From Candidatus Poribacteria bacterium (GTDB lineage Bacteria; Poribacteria; WGA-4E; UBA9662), in NCBI GenBank assembly GCA_002699335.1, contig PACG01000043.1, forward strand, positions 13,671 to 22,394: a DNA stretch of 8,724 nucleotides. The letters are read 5' to 3'. The position numbers and the translations under genes are program-made. Below the pieces are notes generated by a model, which saw only the letters and a program-made list of their open reading frames with translations, had not been told where the DNA came from and ran no database searches. Positions 1-7,035 of this stretch are shown piece after piece; the first letter of the stretch is position 1; every line of letters begins with the position of its first letter.

Positions 1-1323
1 ACGAATAAGTTAAACCAGCGCGATAGTGTGGTCTATAGCGAAGAGACCATTCTGCTCTATTATCTAGCCGAATTGAACACAGCTGCTACGGAGAATGGAT
101 ATTTTACCCTCAGCGACGGGGCACAGGCGCAGATCCGTATACCAGAAAATGCGTTCGACTTGGCTGATGTATACGCCCATACATCAGCGATTAGAAAGTT
201 GCAGTTCACTCCGGTGAAGGCCGATCAGATCTCCAGGCTTTCCTATTTAACGAATCCCAGAATTGCAGAAGGGACGTCACCAGTTGTCGTTTACCGATTT
301 GAGGCCCTCCGCCAGGAATCTTTTATGGCTGAAGCTAGTAGTGAGTTGCCTTATCAACCTGCGACCTTAGCTGTGGATGGCATTCGCCATCCACCTTCCA
401 CCTGGATGACTCGGCTGACCCCACTTCCCATCTCGTTGACTGTCAATTTGGTAAAACAAAGGTCTATTGGTCAAGTGGTAGTTTATGCCCATATGGCTGG
501 TGAGAAATCGTTTGGACCGAAAAGTGGAACCATTCACATCTCGGACGATAATATCAAGTTTGTTGAGGTTTTAACCTTTGATCAGTTTGAAGACCGACGA
601 ACTGTCATCGACCTGCCAACACGTCCCAAAGCTCAATTTGTACAATTAGAGGTCACCGAGAGCCAGCAGGTCAATAACGTCCAAATCGACGAAATTGAGT
701 TCTTTGATCCGTCTGGCACACCGATTACCACATTCACCACCTTTGACCATCTACTCCTTCATCAGCCAGCGCAACTTCAACTCAGCTACCGACCTACAGA
801 TCTCTTACGAGCGGGGGTAAGACAGGAAGAGAACCTTCGTCTCTTTACCTGGGAGGATTCAGCACAAGAGTGGCAAATTGTCGGTGGTATTGTTGATACC
901 ACTGCTCGAACTGTTCAAATCCAGCTCAACTATATTGCCACCTTTGCAGTCTTTGAAACAACTCTGATTCAGCCTCGATTTTCTTGGAGCTTTAACCCAT
1001 TTTCACCAGATAATAATGGTGTAGCAGATACCACCCGGCTAATGTTGACCATACCTGGTACTGGCCCCCCGATCGGGGATTCGGTTGAGGGTGAACTCGA
1101 CCTAACTGGTATATCAGCGCCTGAGTTAGTGGTTGGAATTTTTGATATTAACAACAAACTAATTCGTATGCTTATCGATCGGACAACTATCAATACACGC
1201 GCCGTCAGTATCGAGTGGGATGGTAAGGATCGTACCGGCGCCACCGTCGATATCGGTGTTTATATTTATCAAATCAGGTTAGGCGAATACCGCGATAATG
1301 GTATTATCGTAGTTGGTCGATGA
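1..1323 (+). CDS. Exported/surface protein, discoidin-like domain plus C-terminal FlgD-like Ig domain (5' partial)
   Basis: The frame is open from base 1. The GTG at 28 is only the first start-like codon in the window, so the true start lies upstream and the N terminus is missing. Counting from that GTG, residues about 97-226 look like an F5/8 type C (discoidin) beta-sandwich: ASSE, then LAVDG, a Trp-Met-Thr, VVVYAH, and a closing IDEIEFFDP strand. Residues about 235-310 form another beta-rich module (LRLFTWEDSAQEWQIVGG, then FAVFE) of the kind found in large bacterial exoproteins. Residues about 320-431 are a FlgD-like/CHU_C-like Ig domain, with NPFSPDNNGVADTT, LVVGIFDINN, IEWDGKD and GVYIYQIRLG. 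In FCB bacteria such terminal domains often sit on secreted proteins and can act as sorting or anchoring signals; that role is inferred here. The stop overlaps the next gene by four bases (ATGA), so the two are probably co-translated. The substrate or ligand is unknown. Confidence 0.85.
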   Translation, partial: TNKLNQRDSVVYSEETILLYYLAELNTAATENGYFTLSDGAQAQIRIPENAFDLADVYAHTSAIRKLQFTPVKADQISRLSYLTNPRIAEGTSPVVVYRFEALRQESFMAEASSELPYQPATLAVDGIRHPPSTWMTRLTPLPISLTVNLVKQRSIGQVVVYAHMAGEKSFGPKSGTIHISDDNIKFVEVLTFDQFEDRRTVIDLPTRPKAQFVQLEVTESQQVNNVQIDEIEFFDPSGTPITTFTTFDHLLLHQPAQLQLSYRPTDLLRAGVRQEENLRLFTWEDSAQEWQIVGGIVDTTARTVQIQLNYIATFAVFETTLIQPRFSWSFNPFSPDNNGVADTTRLMLTIPGTGPPIGDSVEGELDLTGISAPELVVGIFDINNKLIRMLIDRTTINTRAVSIEWDGKDRTGATVDIGVYIYQIRLGEYRDNGIIVVGR

Positions 1324-2072
1324 TAGCCGAAAACAGATACACTATCCTGGCGGTTGACGATGATCCTGTTGTGATCAAATTGCTAAACCAGATTTTAATC
1401 CAGGAACAATTTGAGGTTTTGGCTGTACAAACAGCCAATCAGGCATTGGATATCCTAACCCGACCAAACAGCACAAACGAATTCGATCTGGCTATTGTCG
1501 ATCTAATGCTACCTGAAATCGATGGATTGGAACTATGTCGACGGATTCGCCTAATATCCCAAATCCCGATCATTATCTTGTCGGCCAAAGACACTGATGT
1601 GGACAAGATCGTCGGCTTGTCTATCGGTGCTGACGACTATCTCACCAAGCCCTTTAATCCGCAAGAACTTGTGGCGCGTATTCGAGCCTTACTCCGACGA
1701 ACTCATCGGTATGATACTGCTAGTTCAGACTTAAGCCTTCTCACGTATAATGGAATCGAGATTAACCGTGAACTGTATCAAGTCAGGTTGAGCGGTGAGC
1801 CTATTGAACTGAGTCCTCGTCTGTATAATCTGCTATGTTATTTTATGCAAAATGTAGGACGTACTTTGACACGGCAAGGCATATTTGAGTCCTTGTGGTC
1901 AGTAGAGCAGAAGACCTTGTCAACGATTAGAGGGGAAAATACTATTAGCCCACGCACCATTGATGTCCACATTCGACATCTACGAGAACTGATAGAACCC
2001 AACCCCGCCAAACCAATCTACATCAAAACGATCTGGGGCGTAGGTTACAAGTTTGGAGTCGAGACAGCGTAA
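1320..2072 (+). CDS. OmpR/PhoB-family response regulator with enlarged wHTH loop
   Basis: This 250-residue cytoplasmic transcription factor has a receiver domain at about 7-127 and a winged-helix DNA-binding domain at about 143-247. The receiver keeps the acidic pair (D13-D15), the phosphoacceptor D61 in VDLMLPEIDG, the switch residue S88 in ILSAKD, and K110 in LTKPF. The effector domain shows the usual RTIDVHIRHLRELIEP recognition helix and the YIKTIWGVGYKF wing. Between W193 and R212 there are 18 residues where typical PhoB-like proteins have about 8, so the transactivation loop is roughly 10 residues longer. The ATG at 1320 overlaps the previous stop, and no Shine-Dalgarno sequence is evident, which points to translational coupling. 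No partner histidine kinase is in the window. Its position between surface-protein genes suggests it regulates this operon or related surface functions; that is inference. Confidence 0.95.
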   Translation: MIAENRYTILAVDDDPVVIKLLNQILIQEQFEVLAVQTANQALDILTRPNSTNEFDLAIVDLMLPEIDGLELCRRIRLISQIPIIILSAKDTDVDKIVGLSIGADDYLTKPFNPQELVARIRALLRRTHRYDTASSDLSLLTYNGIEINRELYQVRLSGEPIELSPRLYNLLCYFMQNVGRTLTRQGIFESLWSVEQKTLSTIRGENTISPRTIDVHIRHLRELIEPNPAKPIYIKTIWGVGYKFGVETA

Positions 2073-3093
2073 CCCCTTGTCGATTGGGCATCATTGTGTC
2101 ACATACCAATGGTTGACCTGGGCCTTGATGCTAACAGTTGGTCTGGCTGAGGCAGCCTTCATCGATCAATTTTCGGGAGCCAGAGCCCTGGGGATGAGCG
2201 GGGCTATCTCCGCAGTTGCCAATCGAGCTGATGGTGTGATGGTCAATCCCGCTACCCTGATCAACATCCAATCCCGCCAATTGACGGCAACCACGGCTCG
2301 ACTTCATGCCGGATTACAAGATCAGAGTCAACTCTCACAACATTTGTTGGGATTTGGCTATAATGTTGAAGGTCAGGCACAAAAACAAACGACGGTTCAA
2401 GAGTGTCTTGGCATCCTTTTGAAGCGTTTTTCTGCCACCACTGCCAATCGCTTGTTGTACAGTGAAAACTATCTTGTAATTAGTGGGGCCAGAGATTTCC
2501 GCTGGGGGCAGAAGGAAACCGCCCAGAAAGGAGCGGGAGATAAGCATCTGGCACTAGGACTATCGGTCAAGATCTTGAATTGGGATACGGCCCCCACCAT
2601 CGGGGCTAACGAAACCATTATTGAAGATCTGGCAGGTCGCACCCAACTTAGTTTTGATGTCGGTGGATTGTTCTTCCCCTCACCCAATGTGCCAATTGCC
2701 CTCTCTGTGCAAAATCTCAACCGTCCGAATATCGCAAGCCATCGAACCGCCAACGAAAATCTTGACAGTGCCAGTAGGCCATCATACCTAACTAGAATTT
2801 TAACTTTAGGGATCGGTGTTGTGGGGCAACGGACGATTTGGGATATGGATCTCGTTTTTCGCCCCAAAGAGGTTGATGTTCGTGTCGGATTGGAGTACCA
2901 GGCTAAGGATCAGAAAACGGCGATACGTGGGGGCTTCCGTTTAGAAAACTTAGCTTGGGGAACCAATTTCACCCTAGGTGGAAGTTACCGTCCAACCGAG
3001 CAATTCACCCTAGACTACGCCTTTATTTACCCCATCTCCGGGATTTCTCAAACCTACGGTAGTCACCGATTCAGCCTCGTCTATGACTACTAA
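2053..3093 (+). CDS. PorV/PorQ-like outer-membrane beta-barrel protein
   Basis: After a signal peptide (hydrophobic WLTWALMLTVGLAEA, probable cleavage near AEA|AF) comes GARALGMSGAISAVANRADG and then VNPATL. This corresponds to the N-terminal motif of PorV/PorQ/UPF0164-type barrels (GARALGMGGA, NPAGL). The rest is alternating amphipathic beta strands, and the protein ends in an aromatic beta-signal-like strand, RFSLVYDY, as expected for BAM-inserted outer-membrane proteins. In type IX secretion, PorV shuttles cargo at the outer membrane; many distant relatives have no known role, so the exact function is open. The start is uncertain. TTG 2053 lies inside the regulator gene and supplies a basic n-region (ESRQR). 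TTG 2077 lies just after the regulator stop. ATG 2128 would remove half the signal peptide. None has a clear Shine-Dalgarno. The stop overlaps the next gene. Confidence 0.82.
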   Translation: MESRQRNPLSIGHHCVTYQWLTWALMLTVGLAEAAFIDQFSGARALGMSGAISAVANRADGVMVNPATLINIQSRQLTATTARLHAGLQDQSQLSQHLLGFGYNVEGQAQKQTTVQECLGILLKRFSATTANRLLYSENYLVISGARDFRWGQKETAQKGAGDKHLALGLSVKILNWDTAPTIGANETIIEDLAGRTQLSFDVGGLFFPSPNVPIALSVQNLNRPNIASHRTANENLDSASRPSYLTRILTLGIGVVGQRTIWDMDLVFRPKEVDVRVGLEYQAKDQKTAIRGGFRLENLAWGTNFTLGGSYRPTEQFTLDYAFIYPISGISQTYGSHRFSLVYDY

Positions 3094-5407
3094 ACCAGGG
3101 CGGGTTCTTTTTTTATCGGTTACAATTCTGCTTTGGACAGCGGCTAGCTGGGCCCAACGAATGGACCCGCTCGGCAATCCAGTTTTCGATAAAAGTGGAA
3201 AGGAACTTTACCGAATGCAAGCGACCTTTGGTATCCTGGAAGGGAGTTCCATCCTCAGACGAGATAAGGAGTTCAAAAAGAAGACCGGCAATCGCAATTT
3301 CTTTACATTTAACGTCGAATCCCCAGAAGATCAAGGGCTAGGTTTACGACATCAACTAACTGTCGGCAACTTTCCCACCAAATTTTCCAGTTTTACGCTT
3401 GATAAAGAACTCTTCGATGCCGCCCGTTGGAATATTACTGTTCCAATTGCGCAAGGACGGGTCTCTATGTTTGCTGGCCGCGTGACCAACAACACCTTCT
3501 CTATCTCCGGGGAGCGATCACAACCGATTGAAGATAAAGAGATCTCCAGCGGTAACGATTGGTTCATGGCTGGGGTTCGAGCCGAAGCCAGTCTGGGGGC
3601 CTATGGAATACGAGTCGGTAATCTACCGGAAGTGATTTTGCCTCTGCCTCGAATAGGCCTCAGTTACGTCAACCGGTTCTTCACTAACTATGACCTGGCA
3701 CGAAGTGACAACCCGTTGCACGGTGTTACCATTAACAACCCGCCGGCTGAGATCTATCTCCGATTTGGCGATGCTTCGCCGGAAGATGGTTCAGGGGCTA
3801 AAGTGTTTAAGGTTCGCATGTTAGTCGATGGAACTGAAGAGTACGACGTCAAGGGAGGTGCAGAGCCTCCAGGAATATTGATATTACCCCATAACAGTAA
3901 CCGTGATGCGGATTCTCGTTCGGTGGGCAGGGATGGATATTTTATCTACCGCTTTCCGATCTTTGGTTCACAGGATTTGGGTAGTATCAAGTTTGAGATC
4001 GATATTGCCAACGACTACCTGGTTGAGCTCTCGACGGACAATAAAAATTACCTGGTGGAATTAAGCGCGCCGGGTAACGTCAAGGATTCTACTAATCGAA
4101 GCCGTCATACCTTTTACTACGGAGAATTAACCGACGAATCGACAATGGGAGTAGATCTGCAGACAACGCTCTTTGGCTTCTCCATTTCTGGTGAACGGGC
4201 CTGGTATAGCCGGACCAAACAGTACCCAACGTTAGAAGGGCGACGGATTTCAACCAACAAAGGGGCTTGGTTCTTAGATCTGAATCGCAATTTTGGCCCC
4301 TTAACACTCAGCGCAGAATATACACGAATAGATCCCTTCTATTCCGCAGCCAACTTTATTGACGACAACGATGACGATAATCCTTATGCCGATTCAAGAG
4401 AACCAGAGATTCTGATCGTTGGTAATACCAAAGACGATATTGACGGCGATCGAATCAAAGACTGGAATGACGATTTTTTGCTGTTTTTTGCTGACCCCCC
4501 CAAATTTCGTTTGGGCTTGAACCGGGAGTCAATCGACTTTAATAACAACGGCGAACCTGACAACCTGGAAGACGACGACAAGCCAAACTATCGTCGGGAC
4601 TACGATGAAGGCTCTTTTGGTCATCACATCTACATGAAATTAGATCTGCCAATTGTAGATGGTCTGTCAATAATTCCCGGTCGTTATCAAAAACAGATGA
4701 TCTTACAGAAACAGCGAGCCAAGGGCTGGTATAATGTTTTCTCTTACATTCCAGACCGGATCCCCAACTTTGGAACCATTTTTTTCCGGCATACGGTTCG
4801 TCGAGCCAAAGATAATATTCCTGACGATGTGATCATCCGCTCAACGGGTCAGCGAATTAAAGATGATCTAGTCCTACAAAACTACTTGGGCAATATTTTC
4901 ACTATGATTGTTGACTACCAACATGTCGAGAATCTAACTATTCGAAGTAAGTTCAAATACCAGCGTGACAACCTCTTCAACAGCCGGGAACGGTTGATCG
5001 ACACTGCACTGATCAACCAAATCCGCTACGACTACAAAGTCAGTGATGACCTGACAATCGCACCGGCATTTCGTAATGACAGAACCATCGGTTATATTGT
5101 TCCTTTCGACAATAACCAGGCCGTGGATGTGAATCGAAACGCTTACATGATCAGCTTGACTCATCGGGTGGCGGCGCAACTTCAACTCAGTGCTGGTGCA
5201 CAATTTCTAACCTGGCGAGACCTGCATCTTCCCGATAATAATTACAACCGGACAGTCGGTTTTTTTGAACTGGTGCTTCAAGGACAAACATTTGGACAAA
5301 CTGTTGGACTGCTGATTACGGCCGACTACATTATCCAAAACTACTTACAACCCATCGGTGGTGGCGAACGCCGAACTAATGTTTCAATTTCGCTCTTTTT
5401 GTTATAG
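3083..5407 (+). CDS. Large exported beta-barrel-like surface protein with acidic Ca-binding-like motifs
   Basis: This 774-residue protein begins with a clear signal peptide (KPGR n-region, LFLSVTILLWTAASWA, likely cleavage before QRMDP). Much of it is short alternating-hydrophobic strands rich in Tyr, Phe and Asn, suggesting an outer-membrane barrel or large beta protein. A possible jelly-roll insert lies at about 225-325 (EIYLRFGD, KVRMLVDGTEEYDV). At about 424-509 is a very acidic stretch with DDIDGDRIKDWNDD and DFNNNGEPDNLEDDD, resembling EF-hand/thrombospondin type 3 calcium loops, around NDDFLLFFADPP. From memory, similar combinations occur in uncharacterised SprA-like or barrel proteins of Poribacteria and other FCB-related lineages; I cannot confirm homology. 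The ATG overlaps the upstream stop by 11 bp and has no Shine-Dalgarno, so it is probably coupled to the PorV-like gene and could be its partner. It ends in a hydrophobic strand, NVSISLFLL. No catalytic motif was recognised. Confidence 0.75.
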   Translation: MTTKPGRVLFLSVTILLWTAASWAQRMDPLGNPVFDKSGKELYRMQATFGILEGSSILRRDKEFKKKTGNRNFFTFNVESPEDQGLGLRHQLTVGNFPTKFSSFTLDKELFDAARWNITVPIAQGRVSMFAGRVTNNTFSISGERSQPIEDKEISSGNDWFMAGVRAEASLGAYGIRVGNLPEVILPLPRIGLSYVNRFFTNYDLARSDNPLHGVTINNPPAEIYLRFGDASPEDGSGAKVFKVRMLVDGTEEYDVKGGAEPPGILILPHNSNRDADSRSVGRDGYFIYRFPIFGSQDLGSIKFEIDIANDYLVELSTDNKNYLVELSAPGNVKDSTNRSRHTFYYGELTDESTMGVDLQTTLFGFSISGERAWYSRTKQYPTLEGRRISTNKGAWFLDLNRNFGPLTLSAEYTRIDPFYSAANFIDDNDDDNPYADSREPEILIVGNTKDDIDGDRIKDWNDDFLLFFADPPKFRLGLNRESIDFNNNGEPDNLEDDDKPNYRRDYDEGSFGHHIYMKLDLPIVDGLSIIPGRYQKQMILQKQRAKGWYNVFSYIPDRIPNFGTIFFRHTVRRAKDNIPDDVIIRSTGQRIKDDLVLQNYLGNIFTMIVDYQHVENLTIRSKFKYQRDNLFNSRERLIDTALINQIRYDYKVSDDLTIAPAFRNDRTIGYIVPFDNNQAVDVNRNAYMISLTHRVAAQLQLSAGAQFLTWRDLHLPDNNYNRTVGFFELVLQGQTFGQTVGLLITADYIIQNYLQPIGGGERRTNVSISLFLL

Positions 5408-5684
5408 ATGGCCTCTTGTACAAACAGTAAAATCCGCTACAGTTGTGGCTGGGAGACAACTAAGTTCTTTGGTATAGATAAAATAAAAAGCTCCGAACTC
5501 CTGTTTCTCGAACTTATGCAAGAGGTTTAATCCAACTAAATGTAGGATTACTGAATTATAATGGGTTGTGCGAAGTGTTTCTAGAGCCTTTTGCGTTGTC
5601 GCTGTGTGGTTCTCCTGCAGAGCTTAGATCAACTCAGTAGCTACTATATGTTCCTTACTGAAGTTTGTCCTGCAAAAGAGAGTA
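5408..5684. other. Unassigned intergenic DNA after the surface operon
   Basis: I see no coding signature, tRNA or recognisable family in any frame of this 277-bp stretch; all frames have frequent stops. A weak hairpin (agttgt at 5441-5446 pairing with acaact at 5456-5461, loop of 9) lies 34 bp after the last stop of the operon but lacks a following T-tract, so it is a poor terminator candidate. The right-hand part may include the outer end of the adjacent IS1-type element, but no inverted repeat could be matched to the other side. Confidence 0.5.
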
Positions 5685-6235
5685 TTAACCAGGTAACAAC
5701 ATCAGCCTTTCAATGCTCCCATTAAGCCCGTAGTACACCAAAGGGGAACAGCTGATATCCACCATCTCGACCGAGCGTGAAATAATTACCGTTTCGTCGC
5801 TTGTCTCGGTCCCACCAATGACGCTGGTCTCCGCTATTCCGCTCGATGGCAGTAGTGTACGACTTAGCTACGGCATGCTTTTCCGGCACGATCTCGATTC
5901 CGTATGCTTGCCGGTTATTCGTATAATTAATTTCTCTTTTCCTGCGGCCAAGGCGGCCCGTCAGGCATCTGGAAGTAACCAGATCATGCCCCCGGGCCTT
6001 GGATCACGATAAGCAAGCTTTCCAGACCTAGAGTTTGCGCTTTTTTTCGATGAGATGCTACCTTTGTCCAATTCAGCGACCGTCACCTTATCTGGAACCA
6101 GCTCGGGCCAATGTTCTTAGGCATGATCCACTTCAACACGGCAAGTATGCTTACTCCGCTCCATTTGGCCATGCATCCATCCATCAAGACTCCATGCAGG
6201 TACGGGGAAACCACCAACAGCTTTGCCGTTAGTAA
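5685..6235 (-). pseudogene. IS1-family transposase remnant, frameshifted and with stops
   Basis: Read on the minus strand from high to low coordinates, successive frames give the landmarks of an IS1-type DDE transposase. These are an HTH-like stretch (VSILAVLKWI, about 6202-6120), PDKVTVAELDK with the first catalytic Asp (about 6104-6060), KKRKL then VWKA (about 6048-6016), INYTNNRQAYGIEIVPEKH (about 5931-5875), SYTTAIERNSGDQRHWW with the catalytic Glu (about 5862-5810), and, in another frame, TVIISRSVEMVDIS followed by VYYGLNGSIERL, ending at TAA 5687-5685. At least two frame changes occur: at a run of seven A near 6042-6048, and near 5791-5799, where removing one base restores KRRTVIISRSVEMVD. 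In-frame stops occur at 6030-6028 and 6006-6004. The second catalytic Asp (expected YTDN) is Asn, YTNN at 5925-5914. The N-terminal zinc-ribbon part is missing or only hinted at (TNGKAVGG, about 6233-6210). The element is inactive, and its end repeats were not located. Confidence 0.75.
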
Positions 6236-6335
6236 TTGACAAGATGTCGTATATAATTCGTCACCTTGATACTAAGATCGCATAAAAAGTGTGAGTTTAT
6301 AAAAACGAAAGGATTCTAATGAGAAGGAGTATCTA
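6236..6335. other. Leader region before the ThuA-like pseudogene
   Basis: This AT-rich 100-bp stretch separates the IS1 remnant from the next start codon. It contains TTGACA (6236-6241) and TATAAT (6252-6257), but only 10 bases apart, which does not fit a sigma-70 promoter pair. TATAAT with the weak TTAGTA (6229-6234) would give a proper 17-base spacer. If the neighbouring gene was ever expressed its promoter should lie here, yet nothing is convincing. Confidence 0.3.
6322..6330 (+). promoter_or_regulatory. Strong Shine-Dalgarno for the 6336 start
   Basis: The sequence agaaggagt lies five bases before the ATG at 6336 and is a near-ideal ribosome binding site. It fixes the original start codon of the broken downstream gene, upstream of the first frame change, and shows that the decayed frame began with a signal peptide. 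An earlier ATG at 6319 stops after five codons. Confidence 0.7.
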
Positions 6336-6976
6336 ATGGACCAAGTTAACCGCTACATGATTGCTTCAGCCATCCTTTTAGGGCTACTGACCTCTTTCCT
6401 TTGAGGCCGGTAAAGTGCTTCTGATCGGTTCAGGCGCTCCGGACGCCAAAGACACGCCACTAATCGACAAGCTGAAAGAATGGTGACTACGATTTTGTCT
6501 TTATTTCTGAATCTACTGGGAGTGTAAATATTCTTGGTGCCTATACAAATTCCAAGATTCCGGTTGTCAACGCCGAGACCTGGACCTATAGCAACATGGG
6601 ATTTGCAACCGACGGTAGTTTCAATTCTGACCCGGGTGATGAACTGAAGATTGTCAAAAAAGATCATCCCATCACGGAAGAATTAAAAGAAAAGGTAAAG
6701 ATTCATAAACCCTTGGCCCAATTGATGACTTGTAATGGATTCCAGGGAGACGCTGACATAATAGCGATAAGGGCCGACAATGAAAAATTGGTCGCCATGT
6801 CGGTCTATGAGGGGGGCCAAATTAATAAAAGGGGCCACCAGACGCGTCATGTCAATATCTGGTCACACTCAACCGGATGGGAAATGATTACCGACGAGGG
6901 TTGGAAACTGATCGAGCATTCTGTCCTCTATGCTTTAGGACGCATCCCTCAGGCCGTCATCCAGAAGATGCTTTAG
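6336..6976 (+). pseudogene. Secreted ThuA/GATase-like domain protein, two frame changes
   Basis: From ATG 6336 the frame encodes a signal peptide (MIASAILLGLLTS) and stops at 6402-6404. Dropping one T from the run at 6395-6397 continues as SSFEAGKVLLIGSGAPDAKD through LIDKLKEW to a stop at 6484-6486. A second +1 shift leads into YDFVFISESTGS, VVNAETWTY, then VYEGGQ, and TDEGWKLIEHSVLYALGR, ending at TAG 6974-6976. The pattern of a KVLLIxG strand, YDFVFISES, and a C-terminal TDEGWxLxxxxxxxALG helix resembles ThuA-like/class I glutamine amidotransferase-like domains found in secreted proteins of environmental bacteria. Relatives usually have a further 15-25 residues between the helix ending in LKEW and the YDFVFIS strand, so an internal deletion probably accompanies the second shift. 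About 200 residues remain. No catalytic Cys is recognised. The reading frame after 6485 is long and clean, so the breakage may be recent, or a sequencing error. Confidence 0.72.
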
Positions 6977-7005
6977 CGGTGACCTGGGGAGTACATAAAG
7001 ACCAA

Positions 7006-7025
7006 AGTGAAATCCGATTTCCACT
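7006..7025. terminator. Weak hairpin between convergent genes
   Basis: In the 59-bp convergent gap, agtgaaat (7006-7013) can pair with atttccact (7017-7025), leaving one bulged base. The stem is short and AT-rich and has no T-tract on either side, so it is at best a weak shared terminator. Confidence 0.2.
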
Positions 7026-7035
7026 GACAGAGGAT

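Noticed and set aside
5441..5461. Hairpin as the terminator of the surface operon
   Set aside because: The stem is only six base pairs with a nine-base loop and no T-tract follows.
6042..6048. Seven-A run as an IS1-style programmed -1 frameshift site
   Set aside because: It falls inside the catalytic domain just after the first Asp, not at the usual insA/insB junction, and other stops and shifts show the gene is dead; decay at a homopolymer is simpler.
5818..6232. Two short plus-strand frames (5818-6012 and 6035-6232) as small genes
   Set aside because: They are antisense to the IS1-type remnant, whose minus-strand translation carries the recognisable motifs; neither has a ribosome binding site or family resemblance.
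6236..6257. TTGACA and TATAAT as a sigma-70 promoter
   Set aside because: The hexamers match consensus, but the spacer is only 10 bases instead of about 17.
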